Source of the DNA: DATJPR01 sp963811705
Lineage (GTDB): Bacteria; Bacteroidota; Ignavibacteria; UBA10030; UBA6906
Direction: 5' to 3'
DNA length: 64,000 bases
NCBI GenBank assembly: GCA_963811705.1
Contig: CAWESL010000022.1
Location: 1 to 64,000, forward strand
The notes under the pieces were generated by a model. The model was not told where the DNA came from, did not search any database, and saw only the letters and a list, made by a program, of their open reading frames with translations. Positions 42,991-52,474 of the stretch are shown piece after piece. The first letter of the stretch is position 1, and each line of letters opens with the position of its first letter. A program made the position numbers and the translations under genes.

Positions 42991-44542
42991 GGTGATCCGC
43001 GGAGGTGATTGGAAGAAGTTCTGCCATCCGCGAGAGCAACGGAGCGATTTCCCTGTCCCAGAATTTCCAATTGTGCTTTCCGGGAACTTCGTGATACTCG
43101 TAGGCAATGCCCTTCGCGCGGAGCGAGTCGGTCCAGAGGCGGTGATACGGGAGAAACGCTCGGAATTCATCCTGAATCCCGACGGTCGCATAAAAATACG
43201 GCGCCTCCGGCGCGGGAATGCGATGCGTCAGGGCGACGACATCATGCGCCAGGCAGGAATCTTCCGGACCGAAAAGGCCCGCATCTTCCGGCCTGATCCC
43301 GGGACGGCCATCGGCGATATCGCGTGGCAACGAGATCGCAGAACTCAGTCCACCCGCAAAACGAAACAACCCGGGATGCCGGAGGGCAAGCATGAATGCA
43401 CCGTAGCCACCCATCGAGAGACCGGCAATCGCGCGACGGGTCGTATCGATCGCATACCGTGATTCGACCGTATCGCGAAGGTCGTTGATCACGAAGTCCT
43501 CGAACCGGTCGTGCGAATTCGCGGCCGAGTTCAGATACCAGGAATTTCCGGCGTCGGGCAGCACGACAATGAGTTCATAGTCGGAGGCGTGAATCTGAAT
43601 ATGACCTTTCTCGCTCCAATCGAGGTAGGATCCCCAGAGCCCATGAAGCAGGTAGAGAATCGGGTATTTCTTCTGTGGAGAGTAGTCTGCAGGGAGGACG
43701 ACGGCAAAGTGCTGGATGTGACCCAGATCCGGTGCAAAGAGGCTGTCTTCCTTTATCACCGACTGAGCGGGGGAAAAGGCGGGCAGGAGCGCCAAAAGCA
43801 TGATCGATGCCGTGCCGTTCTTTCGTGCGGCAAAACGATCGCGACGAATGATCCGGAGCGACGACCGTCGATGGAGTCTTTGCACAAGGCGCAGGACCCC
43901 GTAGGAAACAAACGGTGCCACGAGAACGTCGACAGCGTAGTGGACATGCTGGAGGATCACTGCGATCCCGACACTGATCGTGCAAAACAAGAAGAGTGCT
44001 TTAAGCCTCTTCGTCTGGGCAGTAAGATAGAGCAAAAAGAGCGTCGACGTGTGTCCTGAAAAGAACAGATCCTTCGTCGGGGGCTTTCCGCTTCCGAAGA
44101 ATTGGACGAGAGGGTCGTTCAAAGGAATCAGTCCTGCGGGAGGATCCAGAGGGAGAGCATACATCATCGCCACCCGTGCGGCGACCATAAGGATGTAGCC
44201 CTGCAGCGCGATGAGAAGGACCCGGGGGGAGCGGCCCAGCGTTGCAAATCCGACGATCAGACCGAGGTAGATCAGCGCGAAGGTGAACCAGGTCAGATCG
44301 ATCGGGGGAATGCGCTGCAGAACAGGATCGCCAACAATGAAGCCCGGCCGGCCCTCCACAAACTCAAGAAAATGCGAGAGTCCCGCGAGTGTGCCGACAA
44401 GAAGAACAAGGGTCCAGATCAGTTGTCGTCTGAACGACCGATCCGTCAGTGCCTCCTGCCAGGCGGCGTAGACAGGAGAGTTCACGATAGAAGCGCTCTT
44501 GGGGGTCTGCACGAGTATGGTTTCTCGCAACCAAACTACCAA
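42977..44542 (-). CDS. PAP2-like membrane domain fused to an esterase
   Basis: The predicted protein has 521 residues. Residues about 40-235 contain several TM helices with the motifs DLFFSGHTSTLF and HVHYAVDVLVAPF of the PAP2/sphingomyelin-synthase-like (PAP2_C) family. A short basic link leads to a second hydrophobic stretch (IMLLALLPAFSPAQS) that reads like an internal signal peptide. Residues about 260-515 form an esterase D/feruloyl-esterase-like domain with LYLLHGLWGSYLDW, the nucleophile elbow IAGLSMGGYGAF and PGKHNWKFW. This combination could remodel lipids or acylated glycans in the envelope; that is inference. An internal frame fusion of two former genes is possible. Confidence 0.8.
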   Translation of the reverse strand: MVVWLRETILVQTPKSASIVNSPVYAAWQEALTDRSFRRQLIWTLVLLVGTLAGLSHFLEFVEGRPGFIVGDPVLQRIPPIDLTWFTFALIYLGLIVGFATLGRSPRVLLIALQGYILMVAARVAMMYALPLDPPAGLIPLNDPLVQFFGSGKPPTKDLFFSGHTSTLFLLYLTAQTKRLKALFLFCTISVGIAVILQHVHYAVDVLVAPFVSYGVLRLVQRLHRRSSLRIIRRDRFAARKNGTASIMLLALLPAFSPAQSVIKEDSLFAPDLGHIQHFAVVLPADYSPQKKYPILYLLHGLWGSYLDWSEKGHIQIHASDYELIVVLPDAGNSWYLNSAANSHDRFEDFVINDLRDTVESRYAIDTTRRAIAGLSMGGYGAFMLALRHPGLFRFAGGLSSAISLPRDIADGRPGIRPEDAGLFGPEDSCLAHDVVALTHRIPAPEAPYFYATVGIQDEFRAFLPYHRLWTDSLRAKGIAYEYHEVPGKHNWKFWDREIAPLLSRMAELLPITSADHHGQR

Positions 44543-44672
44543 GACCTTCCGATAAAATCAATCCGGGCATCAGATATCGGGGTTCAGGGTTCACTCGCTC
44601 AGCTTGGACTATCGTCCCATCGTCATCCGATCTCACAGTCCCTGCGTCTCTTCGGTTCTCCCTGCGCTTCTG

Positions 44673-47600
44673 CTACGCTGCGCCCTCTTCCTGCACCGAA
44701 GCAGGCCGCCCCTTCCACGGAATCCGCGCAGCCCACGCAACGCGCCTGAACAACCCCGGGAGACTCGCGCGGAGTCCGTCGACGTACGTGTAGATCACCG
44801 GGATCAGAATGAGAGTAAGGAGGGTCGAACTGATGAGACCGCATACGACGACGACACCCATTCCCTGGCGCATTTCTGCGCCGGCACCCAGCGCCACGGC
44901 CAGCGGCATCATCCCGAACACCATCGTCGCCGTCGTCATGATGATGGGGCGCAGACGCGTCTTCCCTGCCTGCACGAGCGCGTCGTGCATCGACAGCCCG
45001 CGCGAACGGAGTGTGTTCGTAAAGTCCACCAGCAGGATGGCATTCTTGGTGACCAGTCCCATCAGCATGATGATCCCGATCATCGTGAACATGCTCAGCG
45101 TTTTGCCCGTCAGCGCCAGCCCGCCGAGTGCGCCGACAAGGGCAAGCGGCAGGGAGAACATGATCGTGAACGGATGGATATACGATTCAAACAGGCTGAC
45201 CATGATGATGAAAACAAATAACACTGCGAGACTGAGGGCGATCGTCATGTCGCTGAACATGTCGCGCATGTTTTCCGTGTCGCCTCCGTAAAAGACCCGG
45301 ATCCCGGAAGGAATTCCTTGCGCGTTGATCATCGTTTCCGCTTCCTGGGTGACCTGACCGAGCGGGACCTCACCGGAGAGGTTCGCCGCAACCGTGATCA
45401 ATCGTTCCCGGTCCTTCCGCTGGATTTGCGAAGGTCCCAGGCCATAATAGATTGATGCCACCTGGCTCAGGCGAACGGGTTGCCCGTAATGATTCACCAG
45501 CGTGATATCGCCGACGTCCTGCGCCCGCGAACGGCTCTCCTTGTTCAGCACGACGCGCGTGTCGATTTCGGCGTCGCCCTCCTGATATTTCGTGGAAATG
45601 TCCCCTTCAAGTGCGGTCCGCACCGCCATGCCGACCTCTGCGAGGGTCAACCCCATCCGTGCAGTCTTGTCGCGGTCGATTTCGATTTTCACCTCCGGCT
45701 TCCCCTCTTCCCAGGAACTCGTCACATCGACTGTCCCCCTGGCCTTTGCAAGAATGTCGGCCACCCGTCCGGAGTACTTCACGACCTGGTCGAGATCCTG
45801 GCCGATGACTTCGATCTGCAGCGGCGCCATGTTCGCGGCCCCCCACATGCTGATCGTGTGAAAGCTGGTCTTCAATCCAGGGATCCTCGCCCCTTCCTCC
45901 TTGATGGCCATCATGATCTGTTGGGTGGAACGCGACCTCCGACGTTTGTCGATCAGTTTGATTTGCACCTGGCCGAGGTTTGACTGGTCGGAGTTCTTCC
46001 ACTGGCTCTCCTGCCTGCCCGCAGTCGAGAGAAAGCGGTCCACTTCCGGCAGTGAGCCGACATAGGCTTCGATCTGGCGCACGGCCTGGTCGGTCTTCTC
46101 GGTCGTCGAGCCAAGCGGCATGTCGATGTTCACCGCGAATTCTCCGCGGTCCGAATCCGTCATGAACTCCGTGCCGATGAACCCGAGCGGGATCAATGCG
46201 ATCGACCCTATCAAGAGGGCGGCGCTGATGGCAATGATGGTGATCCGGTGGCTCAGGGCCCATTGAAGGACCGCTTCGTAGCGTTCACCCAGCCGGGTTT
46301 GCCAATCGTCGAGCACGCGCACCACTCGCCCGAGCATGCTACCCTCTGCGTGATGCGTGATCCGCGACCATTTCGCGGCGAGCATCGGCGTCAGCGTGAA
46401 GGAAACAAAAAGCGAAAGCAGCGTGGAGACGACCACCGTAATGCCAAACTCGCTGAAAATGCGCCCGACCAGCCCGCCGACGAGGGAAATCGGCAGAAAC
46501 ACGACCACGTCCACCAGCGTGATTGCAATGGCGGCAAACCCGATCTCGCTCCGCCCCTCGATTGCGGCGTTCACCGGATCGCGTCCCTGCTCGAGGTGCC
46601 GGTGGATGTTCTCGAGCACCACGATCGAATCGTCCACCAGGATCCCGATCACCAGCGTCAGGGCCATCAACGACAACAGGTTGATCGTGAACCCGAACAG
46701 CCAGATGAAGAAGAGAGTCGAGATCAGCGACGTCGGAATGGCGAGCAGAACGATCAGCGAGTTGCGAAAACTGTGCAGGAACAAAAAAAGCACGATGGCG
46801 ACCATCAGAATCGCCAGGAAGAGATCGCGCCGGACTTCGCGCAGCGAGTTCCGGGTAAACGTGGTGAGGTCCTGGGCAATGGTGAACTTCACGCGGTTGC
46901 CGTAGTCCGATTCGACCCTCGCCATCGCCGCCTGGAGCATGTCGCTTGTTTTCACGCTATTGGCATCCGATTGTTTCCGGATGAGCAGGGCGATGGACGA
47001 CTCATTGTTGAGCCGGCTGAGCGTGTAGGTCTCCTTGCGGGAGTCCAGCACGGCGGCGATGTCCTTCAGGTACACCACGCCGTTCGCGTGCGACGCGATG
47101 ACGACGTTTCGGATTTCGTCCAGCGAGCGGAATTTTCCCGCAATCCGGACGATGTACTCATGCACCGGCTCGTCGATCTTGCCGGTCGGGAAATCGAGGT
47201 TCTCGCGTTCCAGTGCCTGCGCGACCTGGAGAATCGAAATCCCGTACGCGTTGAGTTTCTGGTTGTCCACTTCGACACGGATTTCCCGCTCCTGTCCGCC
47301 CACCATCGTTACCGACGAAACCCCGTCAACCTGTTCCAGCTTCGGTTTGATCTTGTCTTTCACGAGTTGAAACAGTTCACGCGGCTCGTACTGTCCCGTC
47401 ACGGAAACCCGGAGAATCGGGAACGAGTTCATGTCCGACTTGGCCACCTGCGGCTGTTTGCAGTCGTCAGGCAGTTTGTACCGCGCCGCGTCGACTGCCC
47501 GCTGCACGTCGTTGACCACCTGGTCCACGTCCGCAGAAAAAAGGAACTGCGCGATGACGACGGAGACACCCTCACTCGAATACGAACGGACGTTGTCCAG

Positions 47601-47828
47601 CTTGCTGACGCTGCTGATCGCCTCCTCAACCGGTTTCGACACCTGCGATTCCACTTCCTTCGGTCCGGCGCCCGGATAGATCGTGACCACGGAGACCATC
47701 GGCCAGTCCATTTTCGGCAGCAGGTCGACCCCCATGCGGGTGTAGCCGAAGACGCCGAGCACCGCGAGCGTCACAAAGATCATCGTCATGAACGACGGCC
47801 TGCGGATCGCAATTTCTGTAAGTTTCAT
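44673..47828 (-). CDS. RND efflux pump, inner-membrane transporter (system 3)
   Basis: The predicted protein has 1051 residues. It starts KLTEIAIRRPSFMTMIFVTL and carries the TM4 proton relay GILVDDSIVVLENIHRHLEQG of drug-exporting HAE-1 pumps. The late motif TRLRPIIMTTATMVFGMMPLA lies in the second TM block. The C-terminus ends in a short hydrophilic tail. It is last in a TetR-TolC-MFP-RND operon. Of the three pumps it is the one with a dedicated regulator, and all components look intact. Confidence 0.95.
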   Translation of the reverse strand: MKLTEIAIRRPSFMTMIFVTLAVLGVFGYTRMGVDLLPKMDWPMVSVVTIYPGAGPKEVESQVSKPVEEAISSVSKLDNVRSYSSEGVSVVIAQFLFSADVDQVVNDVQRAVDAARYKLPDDCKQPQVAKSDMNSFPILRVSVTGQYEPRELFQLVKDKIKPKLEQVDGVSSVTMVGGQEREIRVEVDNQKLNAYGISILQVAQALERENLDFPTGKIDEPVHEYIVRIAGKFRSLDEIRNVVIASHANGVVYLKDIAAVLDSRKETYTLSRLNNESSIALLIRKQSDANSVKTSDMLQAAMARVESDYGNRVKFTIAQDLTTFTRNSLREVRRDLFLAILMVAIVLFLFLHSFRNSLIVLLAIPTSLISTLFFIWLFGFTINLLSLMALTLVIGILVDDSIVVLENIHRHLEQGRDPVNAAIEGRSEIGFAAIAITLVDVVVFLPISLVGGLVGRIFSEFGITVVVSTLLSLFVSFTLTPMLAAKWSRITHHAEGSMLGRVVRVLDDWQTRLGERYEAVLQWALSHRITIIAISAALLIGSIALIPLGFIGTEFMTDSDRGEFAVNIDMPLGSTTEKTDQAVRQIEAYVGSLPEVDRFLSTAGRQESQWKNSDQSNLGQVQIKLIDKRRRSRSTQQIMMAIKEEGARIPGLKTSFHTISMWGAANMAPLQIEVIGQDLDQVVKYSGRVADILAKARGTVDVTSSWEEGKPEVKIEIDRDKTARMGLTLAEVGMAVRTALEGDISTKYQEGDAEIDTRVVLNKESRSRAQDVGDITLVNHYGQPVRLSQVASIYYGLGPSQIQRKDRERLITVAANLSGEVPLGQVTQEAETMINAQGIPSGIRVFYGGDTENMRDMFSDMTIALSLAVLFVFIIMVSLFESYIHPFTIMFSLPLALVGALGGLALTGKTLSMFTMIGIIMLMGLVTKNAILLVDFTNTLRSRGLSMHDALVQAGKTRLRPIIMTTATMVFGMMPLAVALGAGAEMRQGMGVVVVCGLISSTLLTLILIPVIYTYVDGLRASLPGLFRRVAWAARIPWKGRPASVQEEGAA

Positions 47829-47852
47829 CTGATCGTCCCGGAAGAATTCGTT

Positions 47853-48956
47853 TTACTTGACGAGAACCTTCGCACCGTCCTTCAGATCGTTTTGACCGAA
47901 GGTGACAATCGTGTCACCTTCCTTCACGCCGTCCAACACCTGGCACCTGTCCCCCGCACGGATTCCGATCCTGATCGGGCGCAACCGTGCAACGCCATTG
48001 TCCACCACGAACAGTTGCGGTGCCCGGTCCCCCGCGATGATCGCCTCGGAGGGAATCGTCAATGCCTTCGGAACGGCCCTGGTCGCAATCTCCACCCGGG
48101 CGAACATTCCCACTTTCAGGTCGAGGGCTTTCGTATTCTTCACAACAACCTCGACCGGATACGTGTGTCCCGTCGGTGACTCCGTCTTCGCGCCGACGGC
48201 AAGAACCGTCCCTTCCATGCGCAGGCCCGGGCGGGAATCGATCTGCACGACTGCCTGCTGCCGGGGAACGATCCGGCCGATGCTTTCCTCCGCGATGCCC
48301 AGCTTCACTTTTACTGTTGCAATGTCGACAACGTTTGCGATTTCGCGGCCCGGCGACACCATCTCGCCGATTTCAATCCGCTTGGAGGCGATGACCCCGC
48401 CGATCGGAGACTTGATTCGCGTGTCCGCCATTTGCCTCGCCGCCGCCCGCAGTCCCGCCTGCGCACCCTTGCGCTGGGCCTCGGCGGAATGGAATGCAAG
48501 ACGGTTCGCTTCAAGCTCGGCGTCGGCAATGTCGTGGGATTGATACAGCGACTCCGCCCGTGCGTAGTCGTGCCGTGATTTCTCGTAATTGGTTTCCGCG
48601 GCAAGGGCCTGGGCTTTCGCCTGATCGAGCGCCACCCCTTTCAGTTCGTCGTCGACCAGGACAAGCGCGTCGCCGGTATGCACGACGTCGCCCAGATTAA
48701 ACAGCACCTTCGTGACCCGGCCGGCCGTTTCCGAACTGACATTCACGTCCCGCAGGGCCGAGACAGTCCCGACGGCGTTGACGGTTTCCGTCAGAGGCCC
48801 GCTGGCCACGGTCGTGACTTCCACAGGCACCGCATCTGGCGCCCGCTCCGCCACTTTGGTTTGATCGGAACGGTTTGCAAACCCGACGATGATGATGATC
48901 ACCGCAGCGGCGACAAACCATCCGAACCGTTTCTTGAAGAAGGTAACTGCTGACAT
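47853..48956 (-). CDS. RND efflux periplasmic adaptor (MFP, system 3)
   Basis: The predicted protein has 367 residues with an N-terminal anchor (WFVAAAVIIIIVGFAN). Lipoyl-like halves are AGRVTKVLFNLGDVVHTGD and IKSPIGGVIASKRIEIGEM, with a coiled-coil hairpin between them (ALAAETNYEKSRHDYARAE). The beta-barrel contains GMFARVEIATRAVP. The gene lies 24 bp upstream of the RND gene and 44 bp after the TolC gene. Confidence 0.93.
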   Translation of the reverse strand: MSAVTFFKKRFGWFVAAAVIIIIVGFANRSDQTKVAERAPDAVPVEVTTVASGPLTETVNAVGTVSALRDVNVSSETAGRVTKVLFNLGDVVHTGDALVLVDDELKGVALDQAKAQALAAETNYEKSRHDYARAESLYQSHDIADAELEANRLAFHSAEAQRKGAQAGLRAAARQMADTRIKSPIGGVIASKRIEIGEMVSPGREIANVVDIATVKVKLGIAEESIGRIVPRQQAVVQIDSRPGLRMEGTVLAVGAKTESPTGHTYPVEVVVKNTKALDLKVGMFARVEIATRAVPKALTIPSEAIIAGDRAPQLFVVDNGVARLRPIRIGIRAGDRCQVLDGVKEGDTIVTFGQNDLKDGAKVLVK

Positions 48957-49000
48957 GGCAAGACCTCTCGAGAGTTCGAAAGTGAAAGTATACGTTCGCG

Positions 49001-50389
49001 CTAACGTCGCAACGTCCCCATCGCCCGTCCAAGCTGGGTATCGGCGATCAGGAAGTCGTAGTACGCCGAGATATAGTCTGTCTTCGCGGAGGTCAACGCC
49101 GTCTGGACATCGATGAGGTCCACATTCGAAGCGCCGCCCATATCATAACGCCGGGTCACGGAATTCAGGACGTCGAGCGCTTCCTCCTGCGCCTTCCGCG
49201 CGGTTTGCATCCGTTGCTGTGCAGCCGCGAGGCTGAGGCGAGCGCTGGTCGCCGCCATCAGCAGTCCGCGGCGGAAACTCTCCACCTGCACTTCGGTCCG
49301 TTTATATTCGTAGCGCGCCTTTTCGAGATTCGTGATATCGCCAAATCCATTGAACAGCGGATAGCTGACAGTCAGGGCGAGGGCCCATGGCCGAATGCCG
49401 TCGAGCGCCAGCGTGCTATTCTTCTCCCACCCGTACTGGAACGCGGCATTGATGCGCGGCTTGAAGTTCACCCACGAATGTTCCACGTTCGCGTCCGCCA
49501 GTCGAAGGTTCGCATCCATGACCTGCATCGCGGGATGGTCGGCAAGGAACGCGGGATCAATTGCGGGGGTCGCCGGACTGCCGACGGGCGCGAGCACGAC
49601 GGACGCGACAACGACAGACGAATCCGGCTGACCCACGGGTTCGAGGACAAACCGGCGCTCCAGCTCAACGCCCATGACGTCATTCAACTGGATCTTCGAC
49701 ATGGCAAGGCCGTTTTCCGCCGTGATCAGGATTCCCTGACTGGAAGCGTACGCCACCTCCCAGCGCAGCACGTCCGTCCGGGTCCGCTGGCCGAGCGCTT
49801 CACGCCTCTGCGTCATCTCGAGATAGCGCTTCGTGCGTTCTGCGGCTTCCCGGGCGAGCCCAACGAGTTCCTGGGCCTTCAGGACGGTGAAATAGGAGAT
49901 CTTCGTCCGCGCGATGACGTCCTGCTCTGCATCGGCGAACGAGGATTGGCTTCGGTCCTCCGTCGCATTGGCCGCCGCCAAACCGGCGATCTCCGCGCCG
50001 CCGTTATAGACCGGCTGGACGATCGTGATGTCCGTGGAGTATGTATCCCGGTAGGCAAAGGGCCTGAGATCAGTCAGCATCGACGGGGGAATGCCCATCG
50101 GGCCCGCAACGGCTTTGATGAAATCGACCGCGGCGTTTGCACGGGCCAGGGTCTGTTCATCGATTCTCGTCACGCCGCCGGACAGTTCCACTTTTGGGAG
50201 GAAGCGTGAGACGGCGTTCAATGTCCCCCAGTGCGATGCGGACACGTCGTGCCTCGCGCTGATGAGAAAGCGGTTCTGCCCGAGAGCGGTGGTCACTGCG
50301 AGATCCAGGGAAAGCGGCTCCTGGGCAATCGCTGTTCCTGCCGAGAGCACGCCGATCGTGATCACTTGCGAAAGGAAGTTCATCGTCAT
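49001..50389 (-). CDS. TolC-like outer membrane channel (system 3)
   Basis: The predicted protein has 462 residues with a signal peptide (LSQVITIGVLSAGTAIAQE). Two TolC repeats are seen: RFLPKVELSGGVTRID in the first half and FKPRINAAFQYGWEKN in the second, with long alanine- and glutamine-rich helices. An NVDLIDVQTAL motif near the end is typical of outer membrane efflux proteins. The gene is 15 bp after the TetR gene. Confidence 0.92.
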   Translation of the reverse strand: MTMNFLSQVITIGVLSAGTAIAQEPLSLDLAVTTALGQNRFLISARHDVSASHWGTLNAVSRFLPKVELSGGVTRIDEQTLARANAAVDFIKAVAGPMGIPPSMLTDLRPFAYRDTYSTDITIVQPVYNGGAEIAGLAAANATEDRSQSSFADAEQDVIARTKISYFTVLKAQELVGLAREAAERTKRYLEMTQRREALGQRTRTDVLRWEVAYASSQGILITAENGLAMSKIQLNDVMGVELERRFVLEPVGQPDSSVVVASVVLAPVGSPATPAIDPAFLADHPAMQVMDANLRLADANVEHSWVNFKPRINAAFQYGWEKNSTLALDGIRPWALALTVSYPLFNGFGDITNLEKARYEYKRTEVQVESFRRGLLMAATSARLSLAAAQQRMQTARKAQEEALDVLNSVTRRYDMGGASNVDLIDVQTALTSAKTDYISAYYDFLIADTQLGRAMGTLRR

Positions 50390-50404
50390 TCGATTGGTGA
50401 AACA

Positions 50405-51115
50405 TCAGTTCTTCACCGCAAAACTCCCCTGCTCGAAGAGCCCCTTCATCTTCTTCTTGCCCTTCTCCGTCAGCATCCCCTCCACGAGAAGGCGGTTCGA
50501 CTTCTGGAGAAGTTCCTCAAGATTGATCTGCAGTTCGTTCAGCCAGCCGTTTTCGTCCTGATCCATCAGCCGCATGAGACTGTCGGAGTTCGCCCAAAGC
50601 ATCACGCTGGCTTCGATCGCTCTAACGTCGTTCCGGATCACTCCCTCATCCAATGCCTTCTGCACGACGCCCGAGACGATATCCCAGATCGTCCTGTTCG
50701 AGAGATTGCACTGCTCGGTCATCTCACCGGAAATTTGCGACTGCATCTCCTTGTTGCCGAGGAAATACGACATCCGGTAATAGTTTCTGTGCTGCATAAA
50801 ATACGTGTAGTACGCATTCCCGAGGTTCTCCATCAGTTTGAGCGGTGGCTCACCGGTAGCGGTGGCCTCCTTGAACATTCGGGCGAGAATGTCCCAGCCG
50901 CGGAGCGCAACGGCGATATAGAGATCTTCCTTGCTCTTGTAGTAAAGATACAGCGTCCCTTTGCTGAGCTCCGCACGTTCTGCGATTTCATCCATCGTGG
51001 CAACGACGAGGCCCTTCTCGAAAAAAACCTTCTCGGCGGCGCTGATGATTTCTTCCCTGCGTGCCCCCTTCTCTCGTTCTTTGCGCTCTTTGATGCCCAT
51101 GCTTGCCTCAACCAA
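50405..51115 (-). CDS. TetR/AcrR family regulator of RND system 3
   Basis: The predicted protein has 236 residues. The N-terminal helix-turn-helix includes RREEIISAAEKVFFEKG, TMDEIAERAELSKGTLYLYYKSK; the rest is the effector domain with aromatic residues (YYTYFMQHRNYYRMSYF). It is the first gene of the efflux operon. Two perfect palindromes ATGACT-N3-AGTCAT lie upstream, the nearer only 5 bp from the start, so it should repress its own operon until a ligand binds. Confidence 0.93.
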   Translation of the reverse strand: MVEASMGIKERKEREKGARREEIISAAEKVFFEKGLVVATMDEIAERAELSKGTLYLYYKSKEDLYIAVALRGWDILARMFKEATATGEPPLKLMENLGNAYYTYFMQHRNYYRMSYFLGNKEMQSQISGEMTEQCNLSNRTIWDIVSGVVQKALDEGVIRNDVRAIEASVMLWANSDSLMRLMDQDENGWLNELQINLEELLQKSNRLLVEGMLTEKGKKKMKGLFEQGSFAVKN

Positions 51116-51120
51116 TTATT

Positions 51121-51135
51121 ATGACTATCAGTCAT
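51121..51135. promoter_or_regulatory. TetR operator, proximal
   Basis: ATGACT-ATC-AGTCAT is a perfect 6-3-6 inverted repeat, 5 bp upstream of the TetR start. It should occlude the start region or the promoter of the efflux operon. Confidence 0.75.
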
Positions 51136-51212
51136 GTATTATACGATAATGTATTAACTGAATGATATTTTGTCAAGGCAATAAGCAGGAAATAATGACA
51201 GGCGACAAAACT

Positions 51213-51227
51213 ATGACTGGCAGTCAT
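51213..51227. promoter_or_regulatory. TetR operator, distal
   Basis: ATGACT-GGC-AGTCAT is a second perfect 6-3-6 inverted repeat, centred 92 bp from the first. It lies toward the divergent sugar dehydrogenase gene and could serve either promoter. Confidence 0.7.
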
Positions 51228-51346
51228 TAATACGCGAAATGCAGGTCGAAGTTGCGTCCGGAACTTCCTTCCTCCAGAAGTGCATTGAATCTCCAGAAAC
51301 ATCAAATTACACGGGGCTCCAAGTCCCACTGCTGAAGGACGAATCC

Positions 51347-52462
51347 ATGAAAGCCATCGCTGTCATCCCCGGGCAAAAGGGAATCCAGCTTGTCGAGCGC
51401 CCCGAACCCCGGGTCCAGGCCGCCGATGAAGTAAAACTCCGTGTGTTGCGGGTCGGGATCTGCGGCACGGACAGAGAAGAAGCCGCCGGCGGTCGGTCGA
51501 AACCGCCTGCAGGAAAAAACAGTCTCGTCATCGGACACGAGATGCTGGGACAGGTCGTGGAAATCGGGCAATCCGTTCACGAGGTGAAGGTCGGAGATCT
51601 GGCCTTGTTCACCGTGCGGCGGGGATGCGGACGGTGCACGGCCTGCAGCATGGACCGATTCGATATGTGCGAGACGGGCGAGTATGCGGAGCGCGGCATC
51701 TGGGGGCTTGACGGTTATGAAGCGGAGTACGCTCTCGACAAAGAGCGGTTCATTGTCAGGGTCCCCCGCGACCTCGAGCCGCTCGGTGTGCTGACCGAAC
51801 CGACGTCCGTTGTCGAGAAGGCGGTGGACGAGGCCGTGCGAATCCAGAGCGCAAGACTTCCTGACGCTTACGCGTCTCCCGACTGGCTTCACGGTCGCCG
51901 TTGCCTCGTTGCCGGCCTGGGCCCGATCGGATTGCTCGGGGCGATGGTCCTTCAGCTCCGCGGCGCGGAGGTGTTCGGCCTTGACGTCGTCGATGCCTCC
52001 ACCGCCCGACCCGTGTGGCTGACGGCAATCGGCGGGAAGTACATTGATGCCCGTTCCGTGCCCGCCGACAAAGTCGACGATGCCATCGGTCCGATGGACC
52101 TCATCCTCGAGGCCGCAGGCATTGTCTCCCTGGATTTTCAACTCCTCGACGCGTTGGCGATCAACGGCGTGCATGTCCTCACCGGAATCCCGGGTGGAGA
52201 CCGGCCGGTCCAGATTTCGGGCGGCGAGCTCATGCGAAAGCTCGTCCTCAAAAACCAGGTGATGGTCGGGAGTGTGAACGCGGCGCGCGGCCATTTCCGC
52301 ATGGCGGTCGACGATCTCTGGAACGCCGACCACCGCTGGCCGGGACATGTCAAGGAGCTCATCACCCATCGTCATCCGTCGCAGAATTCCGGAGCAGCGT
52401 TTGAAACCCACCCGGCGGACGAGATCAAGTCTGTTGTCGAATGGTCGTCCATGATATCATGA
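51347..52462 (+). CDS. Zinc-type glucose/sugar 1-dehydrogenase
   Basis: The predicted protein has 371 residues from ATG at 51347; the longer open frame upstream runs through the operators and is not needed. It is a medium-chain dehydrogenase. The catalytic zinc site is GICGTDREEA and GHEMLGQV, the structural Cys cluster is GCGRCTACSMDRFDMC, and the NAD(P) fold is VAGLGPIGLLGAM. Similar proteins are glucose 1-dehydrogenases of archaea and bacteria. It lies 12 bp ahead of a GH15 glucoamylase on the same strand, so glucose freed by the glucoamylase is a reasonable substrate. Confidence 0.85.
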   Translation: MKAIAVIPGQKGIQLVERPEPRVQAADEVKLRVLRVGICGTDREEAAGGRSKPPAGKNSLVIGHEMLGQVVEIGQSVHEVKVGDLALFTVRRGCGRCTACSMDRFDMCETGEYAERGIWGLDGYEAEYALDKERFIVRVPRDLEPLGVLTEPTSVVEKAVDEAVRIQSARLPDAYASPDWLHGRRCLVAGLGPIGLLGAMVLQLRGAEVFGLDVVDASTARPVWLTAIGGKYIDARSVPADKVDDAIGPMDLILEAAGIVSLDFQLLDALAINGVHVLTGIPGGDRPVQISGGELMRKLVLKNQVMVGSVNAARGHFRMAVDDLWNADHRWPGHVKELITHRHPSQNSGAAFETHPADEIKSVVEWSSMIS

Positions 52463-52474
52463 AAGGACCCAACG

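Noticed and set aside
46248..48179. Plus-strand open frame of 643 codons
   Set aside because: It lies antisense to the RND transporter and adaptor of system 3, whose motifs are clear; composition (His/Arg/Asp-rich) is typical of an antisense shadow.
51302..52411. Minus-strand open frame of 369 codons
   Set aside because: It is antisense to the zinc sugar dehydrogenase, which has all expected motifs.
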